36,754 nucleotides of DNA from a virus, in IMG/VR virus record IMGVR_UViG_3300020428_000037, positions 1 to 36,754 of that record. The stretch is one strand, 5' to 3'. Shown here in pieces: positions 23,948 through 31,576 of the stretch. Below the pieces are notes generated by a model, which saw only the letters and a list, made by a program, of their open reading frames with translations, was not told the origin of the DNA and made no database searches. The first letter of the stretch is position 1. Each line of letters begins with the position of its first letter. Both the position numbers and the translations under genes were made by a program.

Positions 23948-24143
23948 ACATTTTTCCAAACAAACCAACAACGGTCGCAGATATACCACTTGCTGTTAAA
24001 AATATTCCTATAACAACTCCTTTTCCTGATTTCATTTGTCCTTCAAGAGAATCAAGTCTTGTGTTTAATCTCGTTACTTGTTTTTCAAGACTTTCAACTG
24101 CTTCTATTAATTTACCTTGTTCAAGTTCTGAAAGACCACTCAT
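23940..24143 (-). CDS. Coiled-coil plus transmembrane protein, XhlA-like
   Basis: Predicted 67-aa protein with heptad-like helix LEQGKLIEAVESLEKQVTRL continuing to LDSLEGQM, then one C-terminal membrane helix (VVIGIFLTASGISATVVGLF). This coiled coil plus single membrane segment is the layout of XhlA/haemolysin-like holin partners. Its ATG directly follows the stop of the 58-aa membrane protein gene. Confidence 0.68.
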   Translation of the reverse strand: MSGLSELEQGKLIEAVESLEKQVTRLNTRLDSLEGQMKSGKGVVIGIFLTASGISATVVGLFGKMFG

Positions 24144-24320
24144 TTAACTGCTCTTTTTCTTCTTCTTGTGATTGCAGTCGTAATGCACATTGTTAAAATT
24201 CAAAGCTAAAATTTTTATTATTTTTTTAAATTTTTCAGGTAATATATTTGTAGGAACAAAGCTACATATCAAAGATGATAAAGTAACTATGCTTGTTAAT
24301 ATTAATAATAATGTAGTCAT
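24144..24320 (-). CDS. Small membrane protein with basic tail
   Basis: A 58-codon frame with an excellent ribosome-binding site (AAAAGGAG, 5 nt before the ATG) and a stop immediately before the next gene. The product has a hydrophobic N-terminal helix (TTLLLILTSIVTLSSLICSF) and a strongly basic C-terminus (HKKKKKSS). Size and features fit a small holin, antiholin or pinholin-like protein in the lysis cassette. The exact role is unknown. Confidence 0.7.
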   Translation of the reverse strand: MTTLLLILTSIVTLSSLICSFVPTNILPEKFKKIIKILALNFNNVHYDCNHKKKKKSS

Positions 24321-24331
24321 AAGAACTCCTT

Positions 24332-24844
24332 TTAATTAAGTATAACTTCTTCTTCTGGTGGATATAAAGGTGCAGGTAAAGGTGGTAAAGTAGGATTAGG
24401 GTCATTAGGGTCAAAAACCCAATCTTCTAATTCAATAATAAAACCTTCCCATAAAGCAATTTTTTCTGGGTCTGTTTCTTTACCTTTATCTTCTATTGCT
24501 AAAGCAAGTTGAAAATCTCTACCTGATTCTAATTCTTGTTTTATAAACTCTTGTTTTTGAACTAAAACTGGACCAGACATATCTTCTTTGTTTTCAACTA
24601 CAGTCCAAACTTCATTAATTTTTTCATAAGTATCAGGAGCAAGTTGTTCATAAGGTAAAAGTGTCCACTCAAAATCGTTATTAAAATCTGCTGAACAATC
24701 TATTAGTTCCCAGTTATTATTAGGGTCATCAGGATTTTCATTTAAAGCATTAATAATGTTTTCTTTTTCTTGTGGAAAACCAACAGCTTCATCATTTTCA
24801 ACTCTAATATAATAGATAGCATTTATATCTCTTAATTCACTCAT
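24332..24844 (-). CDS. Tail fibre assembly-like protein
   Basis: Predicted 170-aa acidic protein lying directly after the putative receptor-binding fibre, with which it overlaps by one nucleotide (TAATG). It has a strand-rich N-terminus (INAIYYIRVENDEAVGFP), a helical middle, and a proline-rich acidic tail (PTLPPLPAPLYPPEEE). Position and composition resemble tail fibre chaperones, but no diagnostic motif is seen. Confidence 0.5.
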   Translation of the reverse strand: MSELRDINAIYYIRVENDEAVGFPQEKENIINALNENPDDPNNNWELIDCSADFNNDFEWTLLPYEQLAPDTYEKINEVWTVVENKEDMSGPVLVQKQEFIKQELESGRDFQLALAIEDKGKETDPEKIALWEGFIIELEDWVFDPNDPNPTLPPLPAPLYPPEEEVILN

Positions 24845-26328
24845 TACAAATTCTCCGTGTTTGTAGTTGGATATGACCTAGTGTTACCTGGGAATAAAAT
24901 TCTTACGACAGCTTTTGCGCCACTACCTGCTCCTGAACATGGACCCCAACCATACCAAGCACCGCCACCAGCTCCGCCACCGCCGTAATCAGTACCACTT
25001 CTACCACCTCCAGTATATTGATAGTCAACACCTAAGGCATCATCAGCGCCAGAGCCACCGCCACCGCCACCGTATCTATTTGTACTAACACTTGAATCAT
25101 AAACACCACCAGCGCCACTTGTACCTTCTCCATATCTACCAGTTCCACCGCCACCAGCACCAGACCCGGCACCACCACTTGCATAAGATGGAACAGAAGC
25201 ACCAGCACCACCGCCACCGCCAGAACCAGCATTACCAGATTGATTAGAACTGTTGTTCATACTACCACCATCACCAGAATAACCGGCCGCTCCAGCACCA
25301 GAGCCTAGATTTCCGTAAGCATTACCGCCATTTCTTTTAACATCACCTACGCCTTTACTGGCATCACCACCACTAGTTCCATTTTCCCCTGGCTGTGCGG
25401 CAACAATAAAGTTACTAATACTACTTGTGCCACTACTTGTACTAAATCCAGCCACATTTGCATAATGAGGCGCACTTATATACGAGTTCATGTGAAGATA
25501 ATAAGTTGTTCCAGGAGTTACTGTGTAATTGTTTTTATAAGATAATGCTCCACCTTTACCGCCTGTGCCAGAAGTAACATTATTACAAACAGAGTAACCA
25601 CTTCCACCTTTACCTATAGCCATTATAGATACAGATGTAACTCCAGCAGGACAAGTCCAACCGACAGTACCGCTAGTTCCTGTATACTCATATTGACCAG
25701 CTTTTACATTTGAAAGATTAGTATAAGCTGTGGCTGTTCCAGCATCATTAGTTAATGTTACAGCACATCTTACATACTGTCCATCATCACTACCTGTTAA
25801 AGTATAAGAATTACTTGTTGCTGAACCTATATCAGAGAAAGAACCTCCTCCTCCTCTTTGCCATTGATAAGTGAAATCACCAGAAGTATTCCAAGCTCCG
25901 TCTGTAGTATATAGAATATTGTTGAAAGCATTAACTGGAGTTGAGAAACCCATACCAGAATGATTGCTACATTTTATCCATAAAGTTGCTGGAGCAGAAT
26001 TAGCCACGATAATTTGAGTATAAGCACCAGCTTGACCTGGTGTTCCAGAACTTGACACGCCAGTAGTATAATTTGAACCATCTTCTGTTGTACTAAACAC
26101 TAAAGGGTGTCCTGAATTACTTGCGTCTGATTGGTCAAATTTGTAGGTAAAACCTTGATATAGTTGTACATACAAACTATTTTGTCCGTTTGCATAAAAC
26201 TTATTACCGCCAGAATTAACGACTGTTATTGTAAAAGTTTCATCTCTTGGCGTAAGAACTGGAATACTTACATTTTCAGGTTCAATAACTGCACCTGAAG
26301 CCAGAATCATGTTGTTGCCTAAACTCAT
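24844..26328 (-). CDS. Tail fibre / adhesin with cupredoxin-like, Ig-like and Gly-rich domains
   Basis: Predicted 494-aa protein. Residues about 30-130 look like a cupredoxin: SGHPLVFST provides His74, and WIKCSNHSGM provides Cys120, His123 and Met126, the H-C-H-M set of type 1 copper sites. Residues about 148-208 have an Ig-like pattern (FTYQWQRGGGG, then GQYVRCAVTLTNDAG). From about 225 to 480 the sequence is extremely Gly/Ser-rich with aromatic residues (GGGGGSGADD, YTGGGRSGTDYGGG), as in polyglycine-rich phage adhesin tips. The order suggests a mount, spacer and receptor-binding tip. It would contact the host surface. Confidence 0.75.
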   Translation of the reverse strand: MSLGNNMILASGAVIEPENVSIPVLTPRDETFTITVVNSGGNKFYANGQNSLYVQLYQGFTYKFDQSDASNSGHPLVFSTTEDGSNYTTGVSSSGTPGQAGAYTQIIVANSAPATLWIKCSNHSGMGFSTPVNAFNNILYTTDGAWNTSGDFTYQWQRGGGGSFSDIGSATSNSYTLTGSDDGQYVRCAVTLTNDAGTATAYTNLSNVKAGQYEYTGTSGTVGWTCPAGVTSVSIMAIGKGGSGYSVCNNVTSGTGGKGGALSYKNNYTVTPGTTYYLHMNSYISAPHYANVAGFSTSSGTSSISNFIVAAQPGENGTSGGDASKGVGDVKRNGGNAYGNLGSGAGAAGYSGDGGSMNNSSNQSGNAGSGGGGGAGASVPSYASGGAGSGAGGGGTGRYGEGTSGAGGVYDSSVSTNRYGGGGGGSGADDALGVDYQYTGGGRSGTDYGGGGAGGGAWYGWGPCSGAGSGAKAVVRILFPGNTRSYPTTNTENL

Positions 26329-26341
26329 TTTTATCTCCTAA

Positions 26342-27166
26342 TTATGACATATCTTGAGCAGAAATAAATCCATACCAATTAGTTCCGCCATCAACTGTCA
26401 TTAAAACAATTACATCATGGTTTGAACTTGATAAAGCTGGTGCTTGACCACCTGCCCACTTAACAGCGGCGCCCCATGCAATAGTATATGATGAACCACC
26501 TATTTTTAAGACCATGCTGTAAGCATCTCCTGAAGCTGGTATATTGTTAATTGTTAATGTTGTTATGTTTTGTGTAGGTGTAAAAGAAAAAGCATTTCCT
26601 GTAGAGCAATCTAAAGTTAATGTTCCTGTAGATTGTGTAACATTGCTACTTGTTTCTCTTGTACTTGTTGATTTTAAAATTGTAGCTGTAACTGTACTTG
26701 CTACAGAACCACCTATTACTGTTCCGTCAATAGTTCCACCATTTAAGTCAACTGTAGTTACAGAACCTAAATCACTAACAGTAGCACCATTAAAATTAAT
26801 TGTGCCTGTGCCTGTTAAATTTGTGGCTGTAATAGCCCCGGCTGTAGTTGCACCAATAGTTACTCCGTCAATCGTACCACCATTTAAGTCAACTGTTGTT
26901 ACAGTTCCTAAATCAGAAATGGTTGCACTAGCGGCTGATATGGCCGCAGAATCAAGTGTAACAGTTCCGCTACCTACTAGAGTTCCACCTACACTTAAAG
27001 TTTTTCCTGAACCGACTTGCAGTCCAACTGAAGTTCCTGAACCAGCGGCGGCGAAAAGAGCATCAAGAGAATCTAAATCAGTATTTAATTTAGTTCCCCA
27101 AGTGTCCGTAGAAGCACCGACTTCTGGCTTAGTCAGATTCAGATTTGTTGTTGTTGTATCTGCCAT
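26342..27166 (-). CDS. Tail fibre protein with beta-repeat shaft
   Basis: Predicted 274-aa protein. The N-terminus ([19 protein letters not shown]) is a typical start of phage tail fibre proteins. The middle contains two close copies of [14 protein letters not shown] with Thr/Gly/Ile-rich strands between, consistent with a trimeric beta-solenoid shaft. The C-terminus ([15 protein letters not shown]) resembles fibre ends. The repeats are also visible in the DNA near 26725-26790 and 26865-26930, and could recombine. Confidence 0.78.
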   Translation of the reverse strand: MADTTTTNLNLTKPEVGASTDTWGTKLNTDLDSLDALFAAAGSGTSVGLQVGSGKTLSVGGTLVGSGTVTLDSAAISAASATISDLGTVTTVDLNGGTIDGVTIGATTAGAITATNLTGTGTINFNGATVSDLGSVTTVDLNGGTIDGTVIGGSVASTVTATILKSTSTRETSSNVTQSTGTLTLDCSTGNAFSFTPTQNITTLTINNIPASGDAYSMVLKIGGSSYTIAWGAAVKWAGGQAPALSSSNHDVIVLMTVDGGTNWYGFISAQDMS

Positions 27167-27184
27167 CGCATTTACTCCTTATAA

Positions 27185-27844
27185 TTAGGCCGCTACTTTA
27201 TAGACTTCAGTCCATGTTGTAGAAGCATTTGGTTCGTCAACCCATTTTAATCTTGCACTAAAGTTTGTAGATGATTGGGCTGATATATTTGAAACATCTA
27301 TAAACACTATTCTATTGCATACAGCCGTAACTGTAGAAACTCCGTTAATAGGATATGGATTACCACTAAATGTAACAGTTCCTATTACACTCAATGATGA
27401 AGTAGCTTGTGCAGGTATTATACCGCCACTTACTACTTGTCCTAATAACGAAACAGTTGCTACAGCATTAACTGTTATTTGTGGTGATGCTACATATCCG
27501 CCAACAGCAGAGATAGTTGCAACAGCATTAACTGTAGCACTTGCATCTCTAATTGTTCCAGCAGAATAATTACCATAACCATATTCACCAGAAGAATAAG
27601 TATCTACAGGGTGAGCCGCAGATAAACTTAAACTTGATGATGAAGTTGAAGATATTTGACCGCTATCGGTATATCCCCAAACTCCGTAAAGATTAGAACT
27701 GTAGCCACCTCTTCCATAACCTCTAAAGGCTCTATTTGTAAAGCTAGATGAGGCTGTTATTGTGCATGAAGCATCTGAGTAACCCCATTCGCCATACACA
27801 TTGGAAGAATATCCACCTTGTCCATAATCTCTAGTTCCAGACAT
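27185..27844 (-). CDS. Repetitive Gly/Tyr/Ser-rich tail protein
   Basis: Predicted 219-aa protein. It has two copies of a Tyr/Gly-rich unit, GYSSNVYGEWGYSD and GYSSNLYGVWGYTD, about 35 residues apart, and a shorter third (YSSGEYGYGNYSAG). Later come two copies of the strand ITVNAVAT/ATVNAVAT. The C-terminal LKWVDEPNASTTWTEVYKV looks like a small beta domain. It is probably a tail fibre or surface-exposed virion protein. Confidence 0.65.
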   Translation of the reverse strand: MSGTRDYGQGGYSSNVYGEWGYSDASCTITASSSFTNRAFRGYGRGGYSSNLYGVWGYTDSGQISSTSSSSLSLSAAHPVDTYSSGEYGYGNYSAGTIRDASATVNAVATISAVGGYVASPQITVNAVATVSLLGQVVSGGIIPAQATSSLSVIGTVTFSGNPYPINGVSTVTAVCNRIVFIDVSNISAQSSTNFSARLKWVDEPNASTTWTEVYKVAA

Positions 27845-27852
27845 TTAATTCC

Positions 27853-28242
27853 TTATGTTAAATCAATATCTAAATCACCAGCGGGTACTCTAAACACATC
27901 ACCAGTTGATATTGGTTTTTGTGTAGCTAAAGTTCCTACTGCATATAAATTACCACTTGTTGAAGCATCTAATACACCAACCGCTACGACTGTTCCGTAA
28001 CTTGCTGTTGCTGTAGAATATTCAACAGCGGCCGTGTTACTTGACTGACTTAAAGTTGTAGTAAAAGTAACTGTTTGTCTTGCATACCCTGTTCCAGAAG
28101 TTGAAACCTCAGTTCCGCCTGTTCCGTCATCACCTGGTGCTACAGTATATAACGCCAAATAAAGTGTTCCAGCGGGAGTAAAAGTTGTTCCTGAAAAAGT
28201 GTGGGCAAGAATTTTGTTTTCTAAATAATCGCTAAAACTCAT
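27853..28242 (-). CDS. Phage tail/virion protein, LYLALYT family
   Basis: Predicted 129-aa beta-rich protein. The opening SFSDYLENKILAHTFSG followed by LYLALYTVAPGDDGTG and GYARQTVTF is a widespread signature of small phage tail or decoration proteins. It lies between the adaptor and the fibre genes. The exact location in the particle is unknown. Confidence 0.7.
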   Translation of the reverse strand: MSFSDYLENKILAHTFSGTTFTPAGTLYLALYTVAPGDDGTGGTEVSTSGTGYARQTVTFTTTLSQSSNTAAVEYSTATASYGTVVAVGVLDASTSGNLYAVGTLATQKPISTGDVFRVPAGDLDIDLT

Positions 28243-28254
28243 TTTTTAATCTCC

Positions 28255-28878
28255 TTATTGTAATGCGGGTGCTTTTATTCTTAAAGTTGAATCGCCTACT
28301 CTTGCCTTTTGGTCTGCGATTTCTAAGTCCTTAACTAATTTCTGATACAAACTAGACCATACTGCTATTCTTGAATCATCTACTAGATATGGTGCTGATT
28401 GTAGCAGAGTTCCGTATAAATATATATCAGGACTGCTATTCATTAACCAATTAGTTGGGTTAGTGTCAGTTAAGTTAGGGATTTTACTATAGTAAGTTAC
28501 TTCTCCTGTCAGCGTTGCTGAATCAGGAACAGGTAAAACTTCTAGTTCTTGACCTACTATTGTGTAAAATTTTGGTGTACCACCTGAGGTGTAAGTTTCT
28601 CTTAATTTATCAAGCTGTTCATTTGTTGTAAATTCTAAAGTTACAATAGGATTTGACTCTATTACAAAGTCAACTGTTTGTAACCAATCGGCTGGTACAG
28701 CACTATATTGAGAATCAATCGTTGCTGTTGCTCTTTTAATCATTTTTCTATTTCGTATTTCTTTATTAAAACCAGCTTCAGCTAAAGTAATAAAATCTGG
28801 TATAGTTGTAGTTAAATCAGTTCTATTAAGCCAGTCTGCTACACTTGTTTTTAAATCTGAATAATTTACTAAAGCCAT
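28255..28878 (-). CDS. Head-tail adaptor, SU10-type
   Basis: Predicted 207-aa protein with a helical N-terminus (DLKTSVADWLNRTDL and IPDFITLAEAGFNKEIRNRKM), then a beta-rich section and helices at the end. The DWLNRTDL and LAEAxxNxEIR pattern is typical of the SU10/P22 gp4-like adaptor that binds under the portal. It is in the expected position after the capsid gene. GGAG precedes the next gene within the same tight cluster. Confidence 0.78.
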   Translation of the reverse strand: MALVNYSDLKTSVADWLNRTDLTTTIPDFITLAEAGFNKEIRNRKMIKRATATIDSQYSAVPADWLQTVDFVIESNPIVTLEFTTNEQLDKLRETYTSGGTPKFYTIVGQELEVLPVPDSATLTGEVTYYSKIPNLTDTNPTNWLMNSSPDIYLYGTLLQSAPYLVDDSRIAVWSSLYQKLVKDLEIADQKARVGDSTLRIKAPALQ

Positions 28879-29207
28879 TAAACAGTTCCTTCTCTTGTTC
28901 TAAAGTATTTATTATCTGGGTCGTTTAACCATTTTTTTAAAGCCTTAGGGTCATCTAAAATACCTTTAGCTTTTAAATCGTAATAAAGAACCATTGGTAT
29001 TGAAGCTACTTTATTCCAATGACCATAAGGGTCTCTTTTATCGCTTAAATTAAATTGTTCTTTATTATCTTTTATTATTTGCGTTACATCTTGTTCTCTA
29101 CTTAAAACAAAATTATGCTCTCCTTTGCCTGAAATATCTTCTTCAAAGGTAAAGTTATTTGAAATTTTTGTTTCGTTGTCGAAATTTATTAATCTTTTTT
29201 TGTTCAT
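28878..29207 (-). CDS. Conserved phage structural-module protein
   Basis: Predicted 109-aa protein ending in a conserved-looking block: DPYGHWNKVASIPMVLYYDL, then LKKWLNDPDNKYFRTREG. I recognise this as a small protein found between capsid and adaptor genes in many podoviruses; its function is not defined. It overlaps the adaptor gene by one nucleotide. It is preceded by a hairpin that may reduce expression relative to capsid. Confidence 0.7.
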   Translation of the reverse strand: MNKKRLINFDNETKISNNFTFEEDISGKGEHNFVLSREQDVTQIIKDNKEQFNLSDKRDPYGHWNKVASIPMVLYYDLKAKGILDDPKALKKWLNDPDNKYFRTREGTV

Positions 29208-29219
29208 TTGTTTAGTTTA

Positions 29220-29246
29220 GGGGTAGTCGCAATCGCTAACTACCCC
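29220..29246 (-). terminator. Hairpin after the capsid gene (attenuator-like)
   Basis: GGGGTAGT (29220-29227) pairs perfectly with ACTACCCC (29239-29246) around an 11-nt loop in the short gap after the capsid stop codon. There is no long U-tract on the minus strand (TAAACTAAAC follows), so it would act as a partial terminator or an RNA-stabilising 3' end, letting capsid mRNA accumulate above downstream messages. Confidence 0.6.
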
Positions 29247-29260
29247 ATTTCCTATGTGAT

Positions 29261-30232
29261 TTATGAATCTGTTAAATCAGCAACCACACCAAGTGCGGCT
29301 TCATTTTTAACTTTAAGTCCATATTCTACAAGTATCATGCGTTTCTCAGCATCACCAGTTTTAGCTAAATCAACAACTTCTACAGGTCGTAAGAAGCAAG
29401 TTGAGTAAAACTCAGCATCTAAGACATAAGCATCTCTTTCTCTTTGGAATCTATTAGGAACAATATTAACTGCTCCAAAGTCTGATACATAAATATCAGC
29501 GGCTCCAATAATAACACCAGCTTCAGGTTTTTTAACTTCATACCTGTTAGCGGCGATACCTGAGAATCCAGATACTACTGTTTTATTGTGTGGACCAACC
29601 ATAAGCATCTTAGGTGTTCCGCCTTGAGACCATACTTTTTCGATAACATCATCAAGTAAGCCTAAGGTGAAAGCTCTTTTGTTAGCATTGGTTGAATCAC
29701 CAGCCGCATTATTAACAATACCACCAGCTACTGTTGGATTAGTTCCGCCAGTGCCTCTGCTTGAGTTTGTTTTAAGCCATGCTGGAAGTCCTGCTGTTTG
29801 TCTAGCAGTACCAGTTCCACCACCTACACCTGCACTATTTGCCAAAAGTGTAGCTTCTTGGTCTCTTTTAAGTTCTTGTCCAAGTTTAGTTATTTGATAG
29901 GCAAGTTCTGAAGTTCTACCTGCCTCGTTAATAACTTCTAAGTTGTCAGCTAAGACAACAAGTTTTCTTGAAATGTTTGTATAGTTTCCTATTCTAGCAG
30001 TAGCCACTGTCGCTGGAAAAGTACCAATATCATCACCATCTATTTGATAGTTTGTAGAAGCGTTAGCAAGAGAGTCAGTTTGCCACTCAAAGAAAGTGTT
30101 TCTGACTGTTTCTCTGCCACCGTTCGACATAAATGGTGTTTCTTCAGGAGAAATGTTATAAATGATATTAGATAATTCTTCACGAATACCAACCGCTGAA
30201 TACCTTGTAAAAGTATTTGCAATAATTGCCAT
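29261..30232 (-). CDS. Major capsid protein, SU10-like HK97 fold
   Basis: Predicted 323-aa protein. It begins MAIIANTFTRYSAVGIREELSN and continues SPEETPFMSNGGRETVRNTFFEWQTDSL, with later RDQEATLL, a Gly-rich insertion near residues 135-175, and EYGLKVKNEAALGVV at the C-terminus. This is the pattern of the SU10/DUF5309-type major capsid protein. Position after the scaffold gene and size support it. It forms the icosahedral shell. Confidence 0.88.
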   Translation of the reverse strand: MAIIANTFTRYSAVGIREELSNIIYNISPEETPFMSNGGRETVRNTFFEWQTDSLANASTNYQIDGDDIGTFPATVATARIGNYTNISRKLVVLADNLEVINEAGRTSELAYQITKLGQELKRDQEATLLANSAGVGGGTGTARQTAGLPAWLKTNSSRGTGGTNPTVAGGIVNNAAGDSTNANKRAFTLGLLDDVIEKVWSQGGTPKMLMVGPHNKTVVSGFSGIAANRYEVKKPEAGVIIGAADIYVSDFGAVNIVPNRFQRERDAYVLDAEFYSTCFLRPVEVVDLAKTGDAEKRMILVEYGLKVKNEAALGVVADLTDS

Positions 30233-30249
30233 TGTATTATCCTCTTAAA

Positions 30250-31293
30250 TTAATCGTTTAACAACATGGAAATGGCTGATTGTGCATCTTGCCATTTTCC
30301 GTTTTTCTTTAATCTTGAGGTCGTGTTTTTATAGGCATCAGTTTTCTTAGGGGCTTTTTTGCTACCACTTCTCAGAACTTTTGTTCCGTTAGTGTTGTTT
30401 GCTCTTTTAACTACTTTGCGTTTACCTTTGTTGTAAAGCATAGCATCTCTTAAAACGCTAACATGATTAGCTTTTACTAAAGCAGAAACTTCTTCTTCAG
30501 TAACACCTTTCTTTAAAAGAAAGTCTTTTAATTCAGCTTTTTCTTTTGTAGCAATAGTTTCGTCTTTCCATGAAGGAATAGCTTTAGTTAGTTTTTGAGA
30601 TTCTTCAGTTAGCATAGTTTTATACTGTTCTAACTGGTCTCTTTGTTCTAGCTGTGCTACTCTTTGTTGTTCCATTTTGACAGCTTGTAGTTTTTCAACT
30701 TTCTGCTGTTGATAGGAATTCCACTCATGTTGTTTTCTACCAGCTTCGATTGGGTCTTGTTCATACATTGTATTCCAATCTGGTTCAGGCTCTTTGCCTA
30801 GTTCTAGTATTTGACTTTCTAAGTTCCCTAAGAGTTGTGCATATTGATTACGCTCCTCTTGAACTTGTCTAGATTCAGATTCAAACTGCTTCTTTTCATC
30901 AGCAAGTTTTTGGCTTTGTCTAGTAAAATGCTGTTGCCTTGAATATCCATTTCTTAATTCATCTAAAGATACTTGCTCTAATTTTCCGTCAATCTTCACT
31001 TCAATTAATTGTTCTTGCAAATCTTCATTTTCATTAATGTCGGTTTGTTCATCTGCAAACAGTTCGGAATCTTCCTCATCTTCTAGGACTTCTTCATATT
31101 CTTCAGAAATTTCCTCAGAAGGTTCGTCTATATATTCCTCGCCAGAATCAACATCTTCTATAGGCGGTTGTTCTGACTCTGTTTCATTACTTACTTCTGC
31201 TTTATCGCTAGGGCGAGTCAGAATGTCAGTAATTTGTTCAACGCTAGATTTTAATTCAGGCGATTCCTCAACTGGGTTTGTCGCTTGGTTCAT
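30250..31293 (-). CDS. Scaffolding protein
   Basis: Predicted 347-aa protein with a very acidic first third (EEYIDEPSEEISEEYEEVL). A long Gln/Glu/Lys helical middle follows (QSQKLADEKKQFESESRQVQ onward), then a basic C-terminus (RKVVKRANNTNGTKVL, SGSKKAPKK) that would contact the capsid subunits. Acidic start, coiled-coil core, basic end, and location just before the capsid gene are the standard features of a phage scaffold. It directs procapsid assembly and is normally released. Confidence 0.85.
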   Translation of the reverse strand: MNQATNPVEESPELKSSVEQITDILTRPSDKAEVSNETESEQPPIEDVDSGEEYIDEPSEEISEEYEEVLEDEEDSELFADEQTDINENEDLQEQLIEVKIDGKLEQVSLDELRNGYSRQQHFTRQSQKLADEKKQFESESRQVQEERNQYAQLLGNLESQILELGKEPEPDWNTMYEQDPIEAGRKQHEWNSYQQQKVEKLQAVKMEQQRVAQLEQRDQLEQYKTMLTEESQKLTKAIPSWKDETIATKEKAELKDFLLKKGVTEEEVSALVKANHVSVLRDAMLYNKGKRKVVKRANNTNGTKVLRSGSKKAPKKTDAYKNTTSRLKKNGKWQDAQSAISMLLND

Positions 31294-31294
31294 A

Positions 31295-31576
31295 TTAAAC
31301 TCCTTTTTTGTTTTTTGTAATATTATCTGCCTTTATTTTTAAAATATGGGCGTTGTCTGCAACAGCCCATAGTTTTTCTTCCAGTAAGTCAACTGCTTTC
31401 AAAAGATGAAAATATTGTTCTCTCTCTTGAGTAGCATGAGGTGAAGTTTGAGACCATGAAACATGGACATCTTGCTTAACACTTTCCATGACTGCTTGAA
31501 AAGTAGTATCGTCTAAAATGCGTTTTGCATTTTTTCCGAAAATTATTAAATCGTCTATATGGCCATTGTTACTCAT
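31295..31576 (-). CDS. Small protein between portal and scaffold
   Basis: Predicted 93-aa mainly helical protein (IIFGKNAKRILDDTTFQAVM, EREQYFHLLKAVDLLEEKLW). It overlaps the portal gene by 4 nt (ATGA). Small helical proteins in this position are common in podoviruses and are thought to be head-assembly accessories. The role is unproven. Confidence 0.68.
   Translation of the reverse strand: MSNNGHIDDLIIFGKNAKRILDDTTFQAVMESVKQDVHVSWSQTSPHATQEREQYFHLLKAVDLLEEKLWAVADNAHILKIKADNITKNKKGV

Noticed and set aside
25032-25232. 66-codon hydrophobic minus-strand frame inside the Gly-rich adhesin gene.
   Set aside because: It is an out-of-frame reading of GGN glycine codons and has no start signal of its own.
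26544-27188. Long plus-strand frame of 214 codons opposite the tail fibre gene.
   Set aside because: It is antisense to a repetitive Thr/Gly/Ala fibre gene; the Val/Pro-rich product is a complement artefact, and no promoter or ribosome-binding site supports it.
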